In this document: positions 26,584 through 35,010 of the stretch, in pieces
How the letters are laid out: each line of letters starts with the position of its first letter
Position numbering within the stretch: position 1 is the first letter of the stretch
Assembly: GCA_011364925.1 (NCBI GenBank)
Contig: RDOA01000010.1
Location: 16,803-80,802 of the forward strand
Direction of reading: 5' to 3'
DNA length: 64,000 bases
DNA from: Promethearchaeota archaeon
GTDB taxonomy: Archaea > Asgardarchaeota > Lokiarchaeia > Sigyniarchaeales > SOKP01
The notes under the pieces: model-generated
Told to the model about the DNA's origin: nothing
What the model saw: only the letters and a program-made list of their open reading frames with translations
Databases searched by the model: none
Translations under genes and position numbers: made by a program

Positions 26584-27276
26584 TTAAAATAAAGTTAATG
26601 CTGCGTTTAACGTAGCTAATCGTGAAGTTTGTGGATTATCCCCAGAACCGATTATTATCACATCGTTAGCCTCGAATTTCACATTTGCTTCTGCAATTTT
26701 TTTTTTGAAGTAATTTAATGTGCTTTGTTGAATTTTAACTTCCTTGTTGAGATTATTAATCTTTGTCGGAAAATATAAATCCTTTCCATTGTAGATCAGA
26801 CATGTGGCTCCAGAACCGTTAATTTTTATAGCAGCATCTCTTTGTTCTACTCCATCTTTAACGTTTTTAACAGCATCTTTGACTAAGCAAAAATATGGAT
26901 GGATTTTATCAGCCTCAATAATAATCTCTTTCAAAAACCTCAAATCTGCTTTCTCGAGTAATGGAATTCTTTTTTTTATTTTCTTTAAAAATTTACGACC
27001 CTTTTCCGTTAATATATGTCCTCTTCTCTGATTCTCGGTGCTAATTCCCTCTTCTTCACTTGGAACTGTTATAAAATCAACATTTTCTTTTAATTTCCTG
27101 AATAACGATTTTGCTGTCCCGGCACCGATCTGTAACTCTTTTTCAAGCCGGTACCTCCCAATACCATCTAAATTTTCTCCAAATATAAATAATGACAATA
27201 TAACATGAACATATTCAAAAGTAGGCTTAATTGTACGGCTTTCAAACAATGGTTCTAATTCACTCAGTTCCTTCAT
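26584..27276 (-). CDS. Winged-helix DNA-binding protein with C-terminal DUF4443-like domain
   Basis: 230 residues. Residues ~20-105 form a winged helix (GIGRYRLEKELQIGAGTAKSL as recognition region), like archaeal regulators. The C-terminal half ends in VIIIGSGDN...R.ATLNAAL, reminiscent of the archaeal DUF4443 domain, where a GxGD-type loop is conserved. Function unknown; a transcription regulator role is the simplest view. It is upstream of and probably co-transcribed with the JAMM gene. Family name is from memory of the pattern and only moderately certain. Confidence 0.6.
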   Translation of the reverse strand: MKELSELEPLFESRTIKPTFEYVHVILSLFIFGENLDGIGRYRLEKELQIGAGTAKSLFRKLKENVDFITVPSEEEGISTENQRRGHILTEKGRKFLKKIKKRIPLLEKADLRFLKEIIIEADKIHPYFCLVKDAVKNVKDGVEQRDAAIKINGSGATCLIYNGKDLYFPTKINNLNKEVKIQQSTLNYFKKKIAEANVKFEANDVIIIGSGDNPQTSRLATLNAALTLF

Positions 27277-27377
27277 AGTACCTATAGATCTTAGGAAACT
27301 AAAATTAAAATAGTTACATTTCTTTTATATAATCGAGATTACATACTCTAAATCAGTTTAATTCGGCGAATTTCTTT

Positions 27378-28382
27378 ATGAATGAAAAAAAACCAGATGA
27401 AACACATGGTTTGATGTTATTCAATGAATTAGGAGCTTCTAAAAAGTCTAAAGAAGTCGAACTCGAACCATTTCAGTATGTTGATCAAGAAGATAAAATA
27501 AATATGGTTTATAAACTAGTTCCATTTGGAGGAAGTTATCTTTATTCCTTATTATTAAGAAATGAAAGCACCGCTCCTATAACAGAAGTTAAAATTAGAA
27601 TTATTATCCCAGATTTTTTTATTTTAAATAGAAGCACTCCACCGACATTAACCATTGAATCACTTGATCCTAATGATGAAAATGATGAAGATGAGATCAA
27701 AGAGAAACAAATTAAAATGGAATTTGAAGTTTTAAATGGTAATTCCCAGAAACAAATAAACCTGTATCTTTGTCCATTGCTTTTAGAAAAAAAAGGTAGA
27801 ATTAGATCGTTTATAACTTTTGTTAATAATAGAGATTTTATAAGAGCAATTGATACTGATACAATTAATTTTGAGCTAGATCCCTTTAGTATTGAAAGAA
27901 AAATAATCCCTCAATCGGAAATTAAAAGATTTTTAGAAAAACCATGGACAAAAAAAGCAAGTAAAAGTATAGGAATTGGTAGTGACGGAGTATTAGACGA
28001 GAATTACTTCTTTGAACAGATAGTTAAAACGATCCAAGATAGTAATTTCCAATTAATTGTTAAAAATCAAATTAATAGAATTGGTTGGTTCTACGGCACT
28101 GATCTTGTGTCAGGAAACGATGTCTTGGTAATTGGACAAGTGTTAGAAAAAAAAATAGAATGGCTAGCAGCTTCCTCTAATCCTCACCTCCTCATCTCAA
28201 TTTTAACTAACTTTGTTAATAGCTTCAAACGCGAAATGATATTAAATGGTCATATTATATCATCAGCTCAAGTATATTCATTAGAATGTAAGTATTGCGG
28301 GAACATTTTACCCTATTTTCCAGAAAAAGGCAAATCTATTGAGTGTAATAAATGTAATTATGAACAAGTTGTTTGGAGTTAA
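27378..28382 (+). CDS. Unknown protein with beta-sandwich-like N-terminus and C-terminal zinc ribbon
   Basis: 334 residues. The N-terminal ~40-170 look beta-rich (LLRNESTAPITEVKIRI and PSTPPTLTIESL-type strands), a middle alpha/beta part (~190-300) and a C-terminal zinc ribbon with CKYC (~311-314) and CNKC (~327-330). No membrane segment. I do not recognise the family; it diverges from the winged-helix gene. Soluble zinc-ribbon proteins of this kind are frequent in Asgard genomes, usually without known role. Confidence 0.65.
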   Translation: MNEKKPDETHGLMLFNELGASKKSKEVELEPFQYVDQEDKINMVYKLVPFGGSYLYSLLLRNESTAPITEVKIRIIIPDFFILNRSTPPTLTIESLDPNDENDEDEIKEKQIKMEFEVLNGNSQKQINLYLCPLLLEKKGRIRSFITFVNNRDFIRAIDTDTINFELDPFSIERKIIPQSEIKRFLEKPWTKKASKSIGIGSDGVLDENYFFEQIVKTIQDSNFQLIVKNQINRIGWFYGTDLVSGNDVLVIGQVLEKKIEWLAASSNPHLLISILTNFVNSFKREMILNGHIISSAQVYSLECKYCGNILPYFPEKGKSIECNKCNYEQVVWS

Positions 28383-28813
28383 CAAAACAATTTAAAATTA
28401 CATGCAATTCTTAATTTCAATAGTTCTTATTTCATTAAAATTTTCTAATTTTATGTTTCAAATGACCAAAAACTTCGTTAGATAGCGTCTCACTATTTGA
28501 TAATTTTTGTAATTTCTTCTCAATTTTTTACCAATTTCATAATATCTTTAGATTCAAATAGAGTTATTAAGTATTTATATCCAAATTTTAATGAAATTCG
28601 AAATTTGGTAAAAGAACTCTATGTTGCACGAAATGAATCAATAATAAGATCGGATTTTTGTCGTGAAATTTTTTTCTAATTTTTCCTTCGAACATTAAGC
28701 TCTAATCAAAATCTTTAAATATGTAGAAGATGATATCATATTTAACTAACTCTTAAATTATAATAAATTCATACAAAAATAAAAGTTAATTACCTATTAG
28801 TGGAGGAATAAAA
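28383..28813 (+). other. 431-base AT-rich intergenic region upstream of histone
   Basis: No convincing coding sequence: the only open frame (60 codons) is low-complexity and lacks an SD. The 3' end holds the histone promoter and Shine-Dalgarno described separately. Confidence 0.6.
28714..28721 (+). promoter_or_regulatory. Candidate TATA box of the histone gene
   Basis: TTTAAATA within AATCTTTAAATATG, about 92-100 bases before the ATG; a purine-containing AATC stretch precedes it as a weak BRE. This implies a leader of roughly 65-70 nt. Pattern only. Confidence 0.4.
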
Positions 28814-29023
28814 ATGGCTGAATATATTTCTTGGTCCCCAATTAGACGACTCATGAAACACAACGGTGCTATTATCGTTGCTCGAGATGCAGTGGACGAA
28901 TTAGTAGATTGGATGAGTGCTTCCGCAGTGAAAATTACCAAATCTGCTTTAACCTTAACCAAGCACGGTAAAAGGAAGAAAGTCACAAGGGACGACATTT
29001 TACTCGCTATTAAGTACTTCTAA
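28814..29023 (+). CDS. Archaeal histone
   Basis: 69 residues, one histone fold. Helix 2 carries ARDAVDELVDWMSASAVKI; RKKVTRDDILLAIKYF gives the second DNA-contact loop (KKVT-RDD) and final helix. Dimers wrap DNA as in HMf-type histones; no tails are present. A strong GGAGG Shine-Dalgarno (28802-28806) sits 7 nt before the ATG, as expected for a highly expressed gene. It is monocistronic with a T-rich terminator after it. Confidence 0.93.
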   Translation: MAEYISWSPIRRLMKHNGAIIVARDAVDELVDWMSASAVKITKSALTLTKHGKRKKVTRDDILLAIKYF

Positions 29024-29062
29024 GTAATAGCAAATTTTATTACCGACAATCATTTAAATTAA

Positions 29063-29079
29063 TTTTTTCTTTTTTTTTG
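29063..29079 (+). terminator. T-rich terminator of the histone gene
   Basis: TTTTTT-C-TTTTTTTTT (approximately) about 40 bases after the stop, typical of archaeal U-tract termination. Confidence 0.5.
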
Positions 29080-29316
29080 TCTCTTTATTTTAAAAGCACA
29101 GATATAGAATAGTGTTGCAAAATTTAAAAAACTAAGATAAATCGCAGTTCGATTTACCTTAGAAAAAAAGATATATGGTGTTAAAACAACCCATAATTCA
29201 AATAGATATGTCGATTTATAAAAATATGTTTTACTGTTTCAAATACAATTTTCAATTTGGATTATAAAATATCAGTTGAATATAATAATTTCTTCAGTAT
29301 TGCATTTAAGTAATAA

Positions 29317-30702
29317 TTACGACCCGTTAAACTGAGGGAGCCATTGTTTCTCCGCTTCGAACATTTCGTCAACCATGTCTCTAATTTCTTTAGGAGAGCA
29401 AACGCTTGCAGTGTTAGGGTCTAGTAGAATTGCGTGATAAATCCTTTCTTTATCCAATGTTAATTGTCCCTCAACAGCAGCTTTCTGTACCATTATATTA
29501 GAGATACATAACCCTTGGCAAACGGTGGGAAGATTTATTCCTCCTTGTGGATGTAAACCATGGTAATCTGCGAATATAGGTATTTCTACGCAGCAATCTT
29601 TTGGTAAATTTGTAATTAAAGATCCATCTTTATTCATAACGTTACCGTTAAATTTGAATGGGGAGTCTGTTTCGATAGCGTTGATTATATGAGAACCGTA
29701 TTCGTAGGATGGTACTTTTTTTAAACTTAATCTTTTACTTTTCAATCTACGTTCAAACTGTCGCTCCATTCTTAAAGCGTTTTTTACCTGCATTCGATAA
29801 TCTTCTGCTTGTAATAGGCTATCGTGTCCTGATTCTATACCCTTATATTTTTCTAATAAATCGCTTCTTTTACGATAATAAGGTAGATACTCACTAAGGT
29901 GTCCTGATGATTCCGTCATAAAATAACCCGTTGCTTCCATCATGTCCCACCGAATAAGATCCCCTCCTATAATATTTGGATTAGCTTCATGTTTTTTGTA
30001 TAAAAGAGGGTAAGCGTTCTTCCATGGAGCGTTGGAGGAGTTAGACTGTCGATACCACAATTCAAGGAACCAGGCCATATGGTTAATCCCCGCACATAGA
30101 AAGCTATAATTTTCTGGTCTAACTCCAATCCAATTCCTTAACGACATACTCGTTCCTTGAACTCCGTGACAGAGACCAACAGTTGAATCGGGATTAATTG
30201 AATTACAATACCAAACATTCATTACCATTGGATTTGTATAGTTAAGAAAAAGAGGTTTTCCTTCCCGGCTTTCAGAGTTGAAACCTACTTCATTAATTAA
30301 TTCAACTATTTGCTTAAGCACGGGAGCATTACGTAAAAATCTGAATACACCTCCCGGACCTAACGAATCGCCTATGCATTGAGATACACCGTATTTCCAA
30401 GGGATTTCAATATCTTTCTGAAACGCATCTAAACCTCCAACATGTATCGCACTAATAATGAATTTAGCATCAGTGATTGCCTTTTTTAAATTTGTGGTTT
30501 TTTCAAACGTAACTCCTTCCAATACCTTAGGATTCAATTCTTTATATTTATTCATTAGATTATACATCAAATCTAATCGATGCTCATTAATATCTTCAAG
30601 ATAAATTACCGTATCTTTTTGTATTGAGGGGAATGTTAGCATGTCAGTAAGAATATTCTCACCAAATACTATTGAACCTGCTCCGATAAATGCAACTTTC
30701 AA
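29317..30702 (-). CDS. GH4-family glycosidase (alpha-galactosidase-like, NAD/metal-dependent)
   Basis: About 461 residues. The N-terminal VAFIGAGSIVFGEN is the NAD-binding Rossmann motif; LNYTNPM and GLCHGVQ give the metal-binding Cys and His, and GINHMAWF is the GH4 signature. GH4 enzymes hydrolyse glycosides by a redox mechanism requiring NAD and Mn. The MelA-type sequence suggests alpha-galactosides or glucuronides. I prefer TTG at 30702 (MKVAFIG, 4 nt after GTGAT) over GTG at 30711, which overlaps that Shine-Dalgarno. Stands alone between histone and radical SAM genes. Confidence 0.87.
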   Translation of the reverse strand: MKVAFIGAGSIVFGENILTDMLTFPSIQKDTVIYLEDINEHRLDLMYNLMNKYKELNPKVLEGVTFEKTTNLKKAITDAKFIISAIHVGGLDAFQKDIEIPWKYGVSQCIGDSLGPGGVFRFLRNAPVLKQIVELINEVGFNSESREGKPLFLNYTNPMVMNVWYCNSINPDSTVGLCHGVQGTSMSLRNWIGVRPENYSFLCAGINHMAWFLELWYRQSNSSNAPWKNAYPLLYKKHEANPNIIGGDLIRWDMMEATGYFMTESSGHLSEYLPYYRKRSDLLEKYKGIESGHDSLLQAEDYRMQVKNALRMERQFERRLKSKRLSLKKVPSYEYGSHIINAIETDSPFKFNGNVMNKDGSLITNLPKDCCVEIPIFADYHGLHPQGGINLPTVCQGLCISNIMVQKAAVEGQLTLDKERIYHAILLDPNTASVCSPKEIRDMVDEMFEAEKQWLPQFNGS

Positions 30703-30831
30703 AATTATCACTTTAATTTATGTTATGAGATTGAAAATAGGTCAATGGATAAAATTTTAACCATTAAAATTATCTAAAAATAAGTATTTTAATAAAAGGA
30801 TACGACAGTATTTAAATAAAAATGTTAACTT

Positions 30832-32415
30832 CTAGGCTTGTTCGCTTACTTCTTTAACGATTTCTGGTTTGATTGTCTTATCTTCTAGACTTTTAAAAGA
30901 TTTCTCAATAACGGGCTTTTGAACAGAAAAATTTATATCTTTCATTAATTCCTTTTTATTTTTTAACTCTTTAGATATTACTTTAGTCGTGATACCTTGA
31001 CTATACAGCATTGAAAGCCCACCTAAGATGCCTTGTTTTATCAACCTTCCCATACAATTAAACATCCAATTAAATTTACCGACAGGATTTAAATATTCTT
31101 TTGCTCTTTTTAGTATCCATCCTTTTAAGTAAAATGCGGCGTAACCCTCTGCTACAAGACGATACATTTCTTTTGAGGTTAAATCTGGAGTTCCCATCAT
31201 TGGATGGAATAGATCGTAAAACTTGTAATTATTTGCCGTTATTCTTCCTTGGGATTTCATTTCTTCGTAAAAGTCCGTCCCGGGAAACGCTGTAATTGGT
31301 GTAAACTGAACGCAATCTAAGTCCAAATCGATTGTATTCTGAATATTTTGCCGAACCATGCGTTTTGTTTCACCAGGAAATCCAATTATAACTCCCCCAA
31401 AGATCGATATCCCTCTATCGCGCAAACTTTTCACTACTTGTTTAACCATAGCAGGTGTTGTATTTTTCTTATTCATTGCGTTTAAACTCTGTTGATGAAC
31501 CGATTCTATTCCCAGAAAAATTTGTCTAAAATTAGCTTTATAGAGTTTATCAATCAATTCTGGGTTTCTGTAAAGGGTATCGACGCGAGATTGGCAGGAA
31601 AAGTGCATTTTATTATGAACACCCGCTTTCATAATGGTATCCAATATTTTATGAGTTCTTTTCACATTGATAGTAAAATTATCTTCGCAGAAAAAAATGA
31701 AGTCGTTTTTCCAGTCTACGTCGTAAACCTCTCTCATGACTCTTGAGATTGACTTTGTTCTGTAAGTTGTAGCTTTATTCGTATTTCTCCACATTTTTAT
31801 AATACAGCAAAACTTACAATTATGAGGGCATCCACGAGAGGTCTCTACTTGGCGCGTTGAAGCTCCTAAATAAGTGTACAACTTTCCTTTTAATAGATCC
31901 CTTCTAGGCATTGGAAAATTATCTAAATTCGGTTCCAAATGCCTTTCATTATTATGTACAATTCTACCCTCTTTATCTTTGTAAGAGATTCCGTCAATCT
32001 CTTTGATTGAAACATTGTTTTTGTTGTTATCAATGTAATCAATAATTTCTTTAAATGTATGCTCTCCTTCGCCACGAACGGTAAAGTCTACAAAATCGTG
32101 TTTTGCTACGAACTCTGGCACCAGAGTAGGATGATAACCTCCCAAAATAGTGGTACAACCTTGCTCTTTTGCCATTTTTGCTATATCCAAAGCAGAATAT
32201 ATCTGAGGCGTCATACTTGTTATAGCTACTGCGTCATATCGATTCAAATCGCTGCGAAATTTATTTTCTCGAAATTTATCTATTTTGAAATCAAATAATT
32301 TTGCGTCGTGTTCGGGAACCGTAGCAGCTATCGAAATTAAGCTTAAGGGTGCGCCTGTTATGATAGCGTCTAATCCAGATTGTAATCTCGCGGGATTGAT
32401 ATATAAAATTTTCAT
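30832..32415 (-). CDS. B12-binding radical SAM protein
   Basis: 527 residues. The N-terminal ~130 residues form a cobalamin-binding-type domain (LGGYHPTLVPEF, RGEGEHTF), without the DxHxxG base-off motif. The radical SAM CX3CX2C cluster is C196-x3-C200-x2-C203 in RGCPHNCKFCC. Downstream blocks (FGGVIIGFPGET, CVQFTPITAFPGTDFY) match the BchE/HpnJ-like class B methyltransferase and oxidative-cyclase group. Possible jobs are lipid or tetrapyrrole modification; nothing in the window fixes the substrate. It diverges from the Hef-like helicase. Confidence 0.85.
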   Translation of the reverse strand: MKILYINPARLQSGLDAIITGAPLSLISIAATVPEHDAKLFDFKIDKFRENKFRSDLNRYDAVAITSMTPQIYSALDIAKMAKEQGCTTILGGYHPTLVPEFVAKHDFVDFTVRGEGEHTFKEIIDYIDNNKNNVSIKEIDGISYKDKEGRIVHNNERHLEPNLDNFPMPRRDLLKGKLYTYLGASTRQVETSRGCPHNCKFCCIIKMWRNTNKATTYRTKSISRVMREVYDVDWKNDFIFFCEDNFTINVKRTHKILDTIMKAGVHNKMHFSCQSRVDTLYRNPELIDKLYKANFRQIFLGIESVHQQSLNAMNKKNTTPAMVKQVVKSLRDRGISIFGGVIIGFPGETKRMVRQNIQNTIDLDLDCVQFTPITAFPGTDFYEEMKSQGRITANNYKFYDLFHPMMGTPDLTSKEMYRLVAEGYAAFYLKGWILKRAKEYLNPVGKFNWMFNCMGRLIKQGILGGLSMLYSQGITTKVISKELKNKKELMKDINFSVQKPVIEKSFKSLEDKTIKPEIVKEVSEQA

Positions 32416-32753
32416 CGTGTTTCACATTTTTTTTTCCAGTTATTGAGCTAAACCGTATTGATATTGAACAATATTACTTCAAACTAACTTGAAAGAAGAG
32501 GTTAAGCTAAAATTCGTTAGTTAATGATTAAAAAGTAATAATCATATTTAAACTTGTTGAATCTACATAGTTATTGTTGAATCTACAATAGCATTAACTT
32601 CTCTACAATTTACATATTAAAAGGGAAATAACAATAAAAATCAATTTATTTTAAAACAAAACTTTCAATTTTTATCTTCTATTCCAGCGTGAGATTAAAA
32701 AAAATCTCAACCCCCTCTAAATTATAAACTAACTATTCCAAATATTTTTTAAC
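32416..32753 (+). other. 338-base divergent intergenic region with a direct repeat
   Basis: Lies between the divergent radical SAM and helicase genes; no ORF of note. It contains two copies of TTGTTGAATCTACA (32554-32567 and 32574-32587), spaced 20 bases start to start, which could be an operator. Otherwise AT-rich promoter-like DNA. Confidence 0.5.
32554..32587 (+). repeat. Two 14-bp direct repeats spaced 20 bp
   Basis: TTGTTGAATCTACA occurs twice, start-to-start 20 bases, about two helical turns, placing both copies on one DNA face. Located between divergent genes. Confidence 0.55.
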
Positions 32754-34907
32754 ATGGTTAGTGATTATTTTAACCAACCTTTCTTGAAATGGAACAGAGT
32801 ATTTTATCGACAATACCAAAATAACATCGTTAATAAATGTAAGGGAAGAAATTCTTTAATAGTTTTACCAACTGGTTTAGGAAAGACAATCATCGGGGTT
32901 TTACTCATAGCTAAAACCTTTGAAAAATATCCAGAATCAAAAGTAATCATACTTGCTCCCACTCGTCCCTTAGTTTCTCAACATAGAGCGTCTTGTGAAG
33001 AATTTTTGGAGATTAATTCAGATTCTATTGCTTCATTTACGGGTAAATTATCTCCTGACAAAAGAATTTTACATTTTAATAATTCTAAAATTATTGTTTC
33101 TACACCTCAAGTAATAAAAAACGATGTCGAAAGAGGAAGATACAATCTAAAGCATGTAGCTTTAATAATTTTTGATGAAGCGCACAGAACTAGAGGGAAT
33201 TATGCCTATTGTTTTATTTCTGCCGAATACGTTAAAACTTGTCAAGATCCACTCATATTAGGATTGACAGCTTCTCCAGGAAAGAGTCATTCTCATATCC
33301 AGCAATTGTGTAACAATCTATACATTGAGAATGTTATATTCAAAACTTACGAAGATAAAGATGTAAATGAATACATATACGATATTGATACATATTTAGA
33401 ATTCGTTGATTTACCGATTAAGGTACTCGAATTAAGCGCTATATGGTATAATTTGTTTGAAAAATTTCTTCGTTTTTTTATAGAAAAAAAAGTAATTCCT
33501 CCTAATAAACGATATTTCTCGAAATCAGATTTCTTGGGAATTGCGCGAGATTTAACTCTCTCTCTTAAGTTCGAAAATGGTAATCTACCAGAGTTGTCTG
33601 AAGAAGATTATTATAACATCTTAAATTTTCAATCACCACGTATTATTGACTTAGTAAAAGAGGGATCTTTAAACGTCCAATCAATCTATTCTTTTTGCTC
33701 AAGTTTTATCTCTTTACTCCACGGGAAGGATTTATTAGAGTCTCAAAACATCACTTTATTTTTAACTTTTTTAGAAAAGCTAGAATATAAAGCTAAACAG
33801 GACATTCTTTCTGCTAAAAGAATTACTAGCTCAGAACATTATAAATATATCAAAAATAATTTCCTGCGGGGATCTCTTGACGATTATACTCATCCAAAGA
33901 TTCAAAAAGTATTCTCTATCATAAGAGAAGAGTTGGATAATCTTCAAAATACTAAAATAATCATTTTTACTCAATATCGAGAAATGGCAGAATTTTTGAA
34001 AGAAAAGGTTAAACTCCATTTTGGAACTCAAGTTCATGTAGAAAAATTCATAGGTCAAGCTAGTAAAATTGATGATATAGGATTTTCCCAAGATCGGCAA
34101 ATGGAAATATTAAAACAGTTTAAAGAAGGCGAAGTAGATATCCTTATAGCTACCAGTGTAGCAGAAGAAGGTCTGGACATACCTAATGTTGACGCAATAA
34201 TCTTCTATGAACCAGTGCCATCTGAAATAAGGTTAATTCAAAGAAGAGGACGGACTGGAAGACACGCTCCTGGTAGGTGTTATATATTAGTAGCTAAAGA
34301 AACTATTGATATTCCCTTCTATAAAGCTGCCGATAGAAAAGAATCTGCAATGCACTGGGTATTGTCACATCCTAAGGATTTAGATTTATGTAAAATCGCA
34401 AATCGAGAAACAATTTGTTTTAAGAATGAATCCACAGTAATATCAGAAATAGATTTAATTCAAAACTATCAAGAAAGGCGTGAAAAAGAAAAAGAACTTC
34501 TGGTAAATCGTTCAATTGAAGAAATTATCTCAGAGCTGGATAACTTTGTCCAGAGTAAAGAGTTCCAACAATTTAAAAATTCCGGAGTAACATTTTTTTC
34601 AGATGTTATTAGTATGAATGAAATGAATTTAAAACGAGGTGTATTAAGAATAAAAGGTGCGAATAAAGAAAAAAATAAGAAAACAAACGAACGTAAAAGA
34701 TACTTAAATAAAAATGTGAAAACTCTAATTAGAATTGCAAAAACTTACTCTATAAATGGAAAAATACCACTTTCTGAATTTAAAGAGCTTGCTCAAGAAG
34801 AAGAAATAATAGAAAAGAAATTTTACACTCATTTTAATCAAGCGTGTCATTTGGGTTATCTTAAAAGAACTGCAGATGAAGTAGAATTCATTATGGACTA
34901 TGATTAA
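32754..34907 (+). CDS. Hef/FANCM-like SF2 helicase without nuclease domain
   Basis: 717 residues. Walker A PTGLGKT (39-45), DEAH box D141-H144, LTASPG (motif III), and motif VI QRRGRTGRH. The helicase halves are separated by a long helical insertion (~220-390), as in archaeal Hef and FANCM. Hef normally ends with an ERCC4 nuclease plus HhH; here the C-terminus (~640-717) instead resembles a winged helix. So it is a Hef-type branch-migration helicase acting on stalled forks, with the nuclease supplied by another protein or lost. Single gene, forward. Confidence 0.87.
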   Translation: MVSDYFNQPFLKWNRVFYRQYQNNIVNKCKGRNSLIVLPTGLGKTIIGVLLIAKTFEKYPESKVIILAPTRPLVSQHRASCEEFLEINSDSIASFTGKLSPDKRILHFNNSKIIVSTPQVIKNDVERGRYNLKHVALIIFDEAHRTRGNYAYCFISAEYVKTCQDPLILGLTASPGKSHSHIQQLCNNLYIENVIFKTYEDKDVNEYIYDIDTYLEFVDLPIKVLELSAIWYNLFEKFLRFFIEKKVIPPNKRYFSKSDFLGIARDLTLSLKFENGNLPELSEEDYYNILNFQSPRIIDLVKEGSLNVQSIYSFCSSFISLLHGKDLLESQNITLFLTFLEKLEYKAKQDILSAKRITSSEHYKYIKNNFLRGSLDDYTHPKIQKVFSIIREELDNLQNTKIIIFTQYREMAEFLKEKVKLHFGTQVHVEKFIGQASKIDDIGFSQDRQMEILKQFKEGEVDILIATSVAEEGLDIPNVDAIIFYEPVPSEIRLIQRRGRTGRHAPGRCYILVAKETIDIPFYKAADRKESAMHWVLSHPKDLDLCKIANRETICFKNESTVISEIDLIQNYQERREKEKELLVNRSIEEIISELDNFVQSKEFQQFKNSGVTFFSDVISMNEMNLKRGVLRIKGANKEKNKKTNERKRYLNKNVKTLIRIAKTYSINGKIPLSEFKELAQEEEIIEKKFYTHFNQACHLGYLKRTADEVEFIMDYD

Positions 34908-35010
34908 ATCGAAATCTGTTAAATTTTCTTTTCAATTTTTAGTATAAAGTAACCTAAATGCTTATTAGCGCAAAATTCAAAGCTTAACTTAATAAAAATA
35001 TATAAAAAAT

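Noticed and set aside
28497-28679. 60-codon ORF upstream of the histone
   Set aside because: Low-complexity composition, no Shine-Dalgarno, AT-rich promoter DNA explains the lack of stops.
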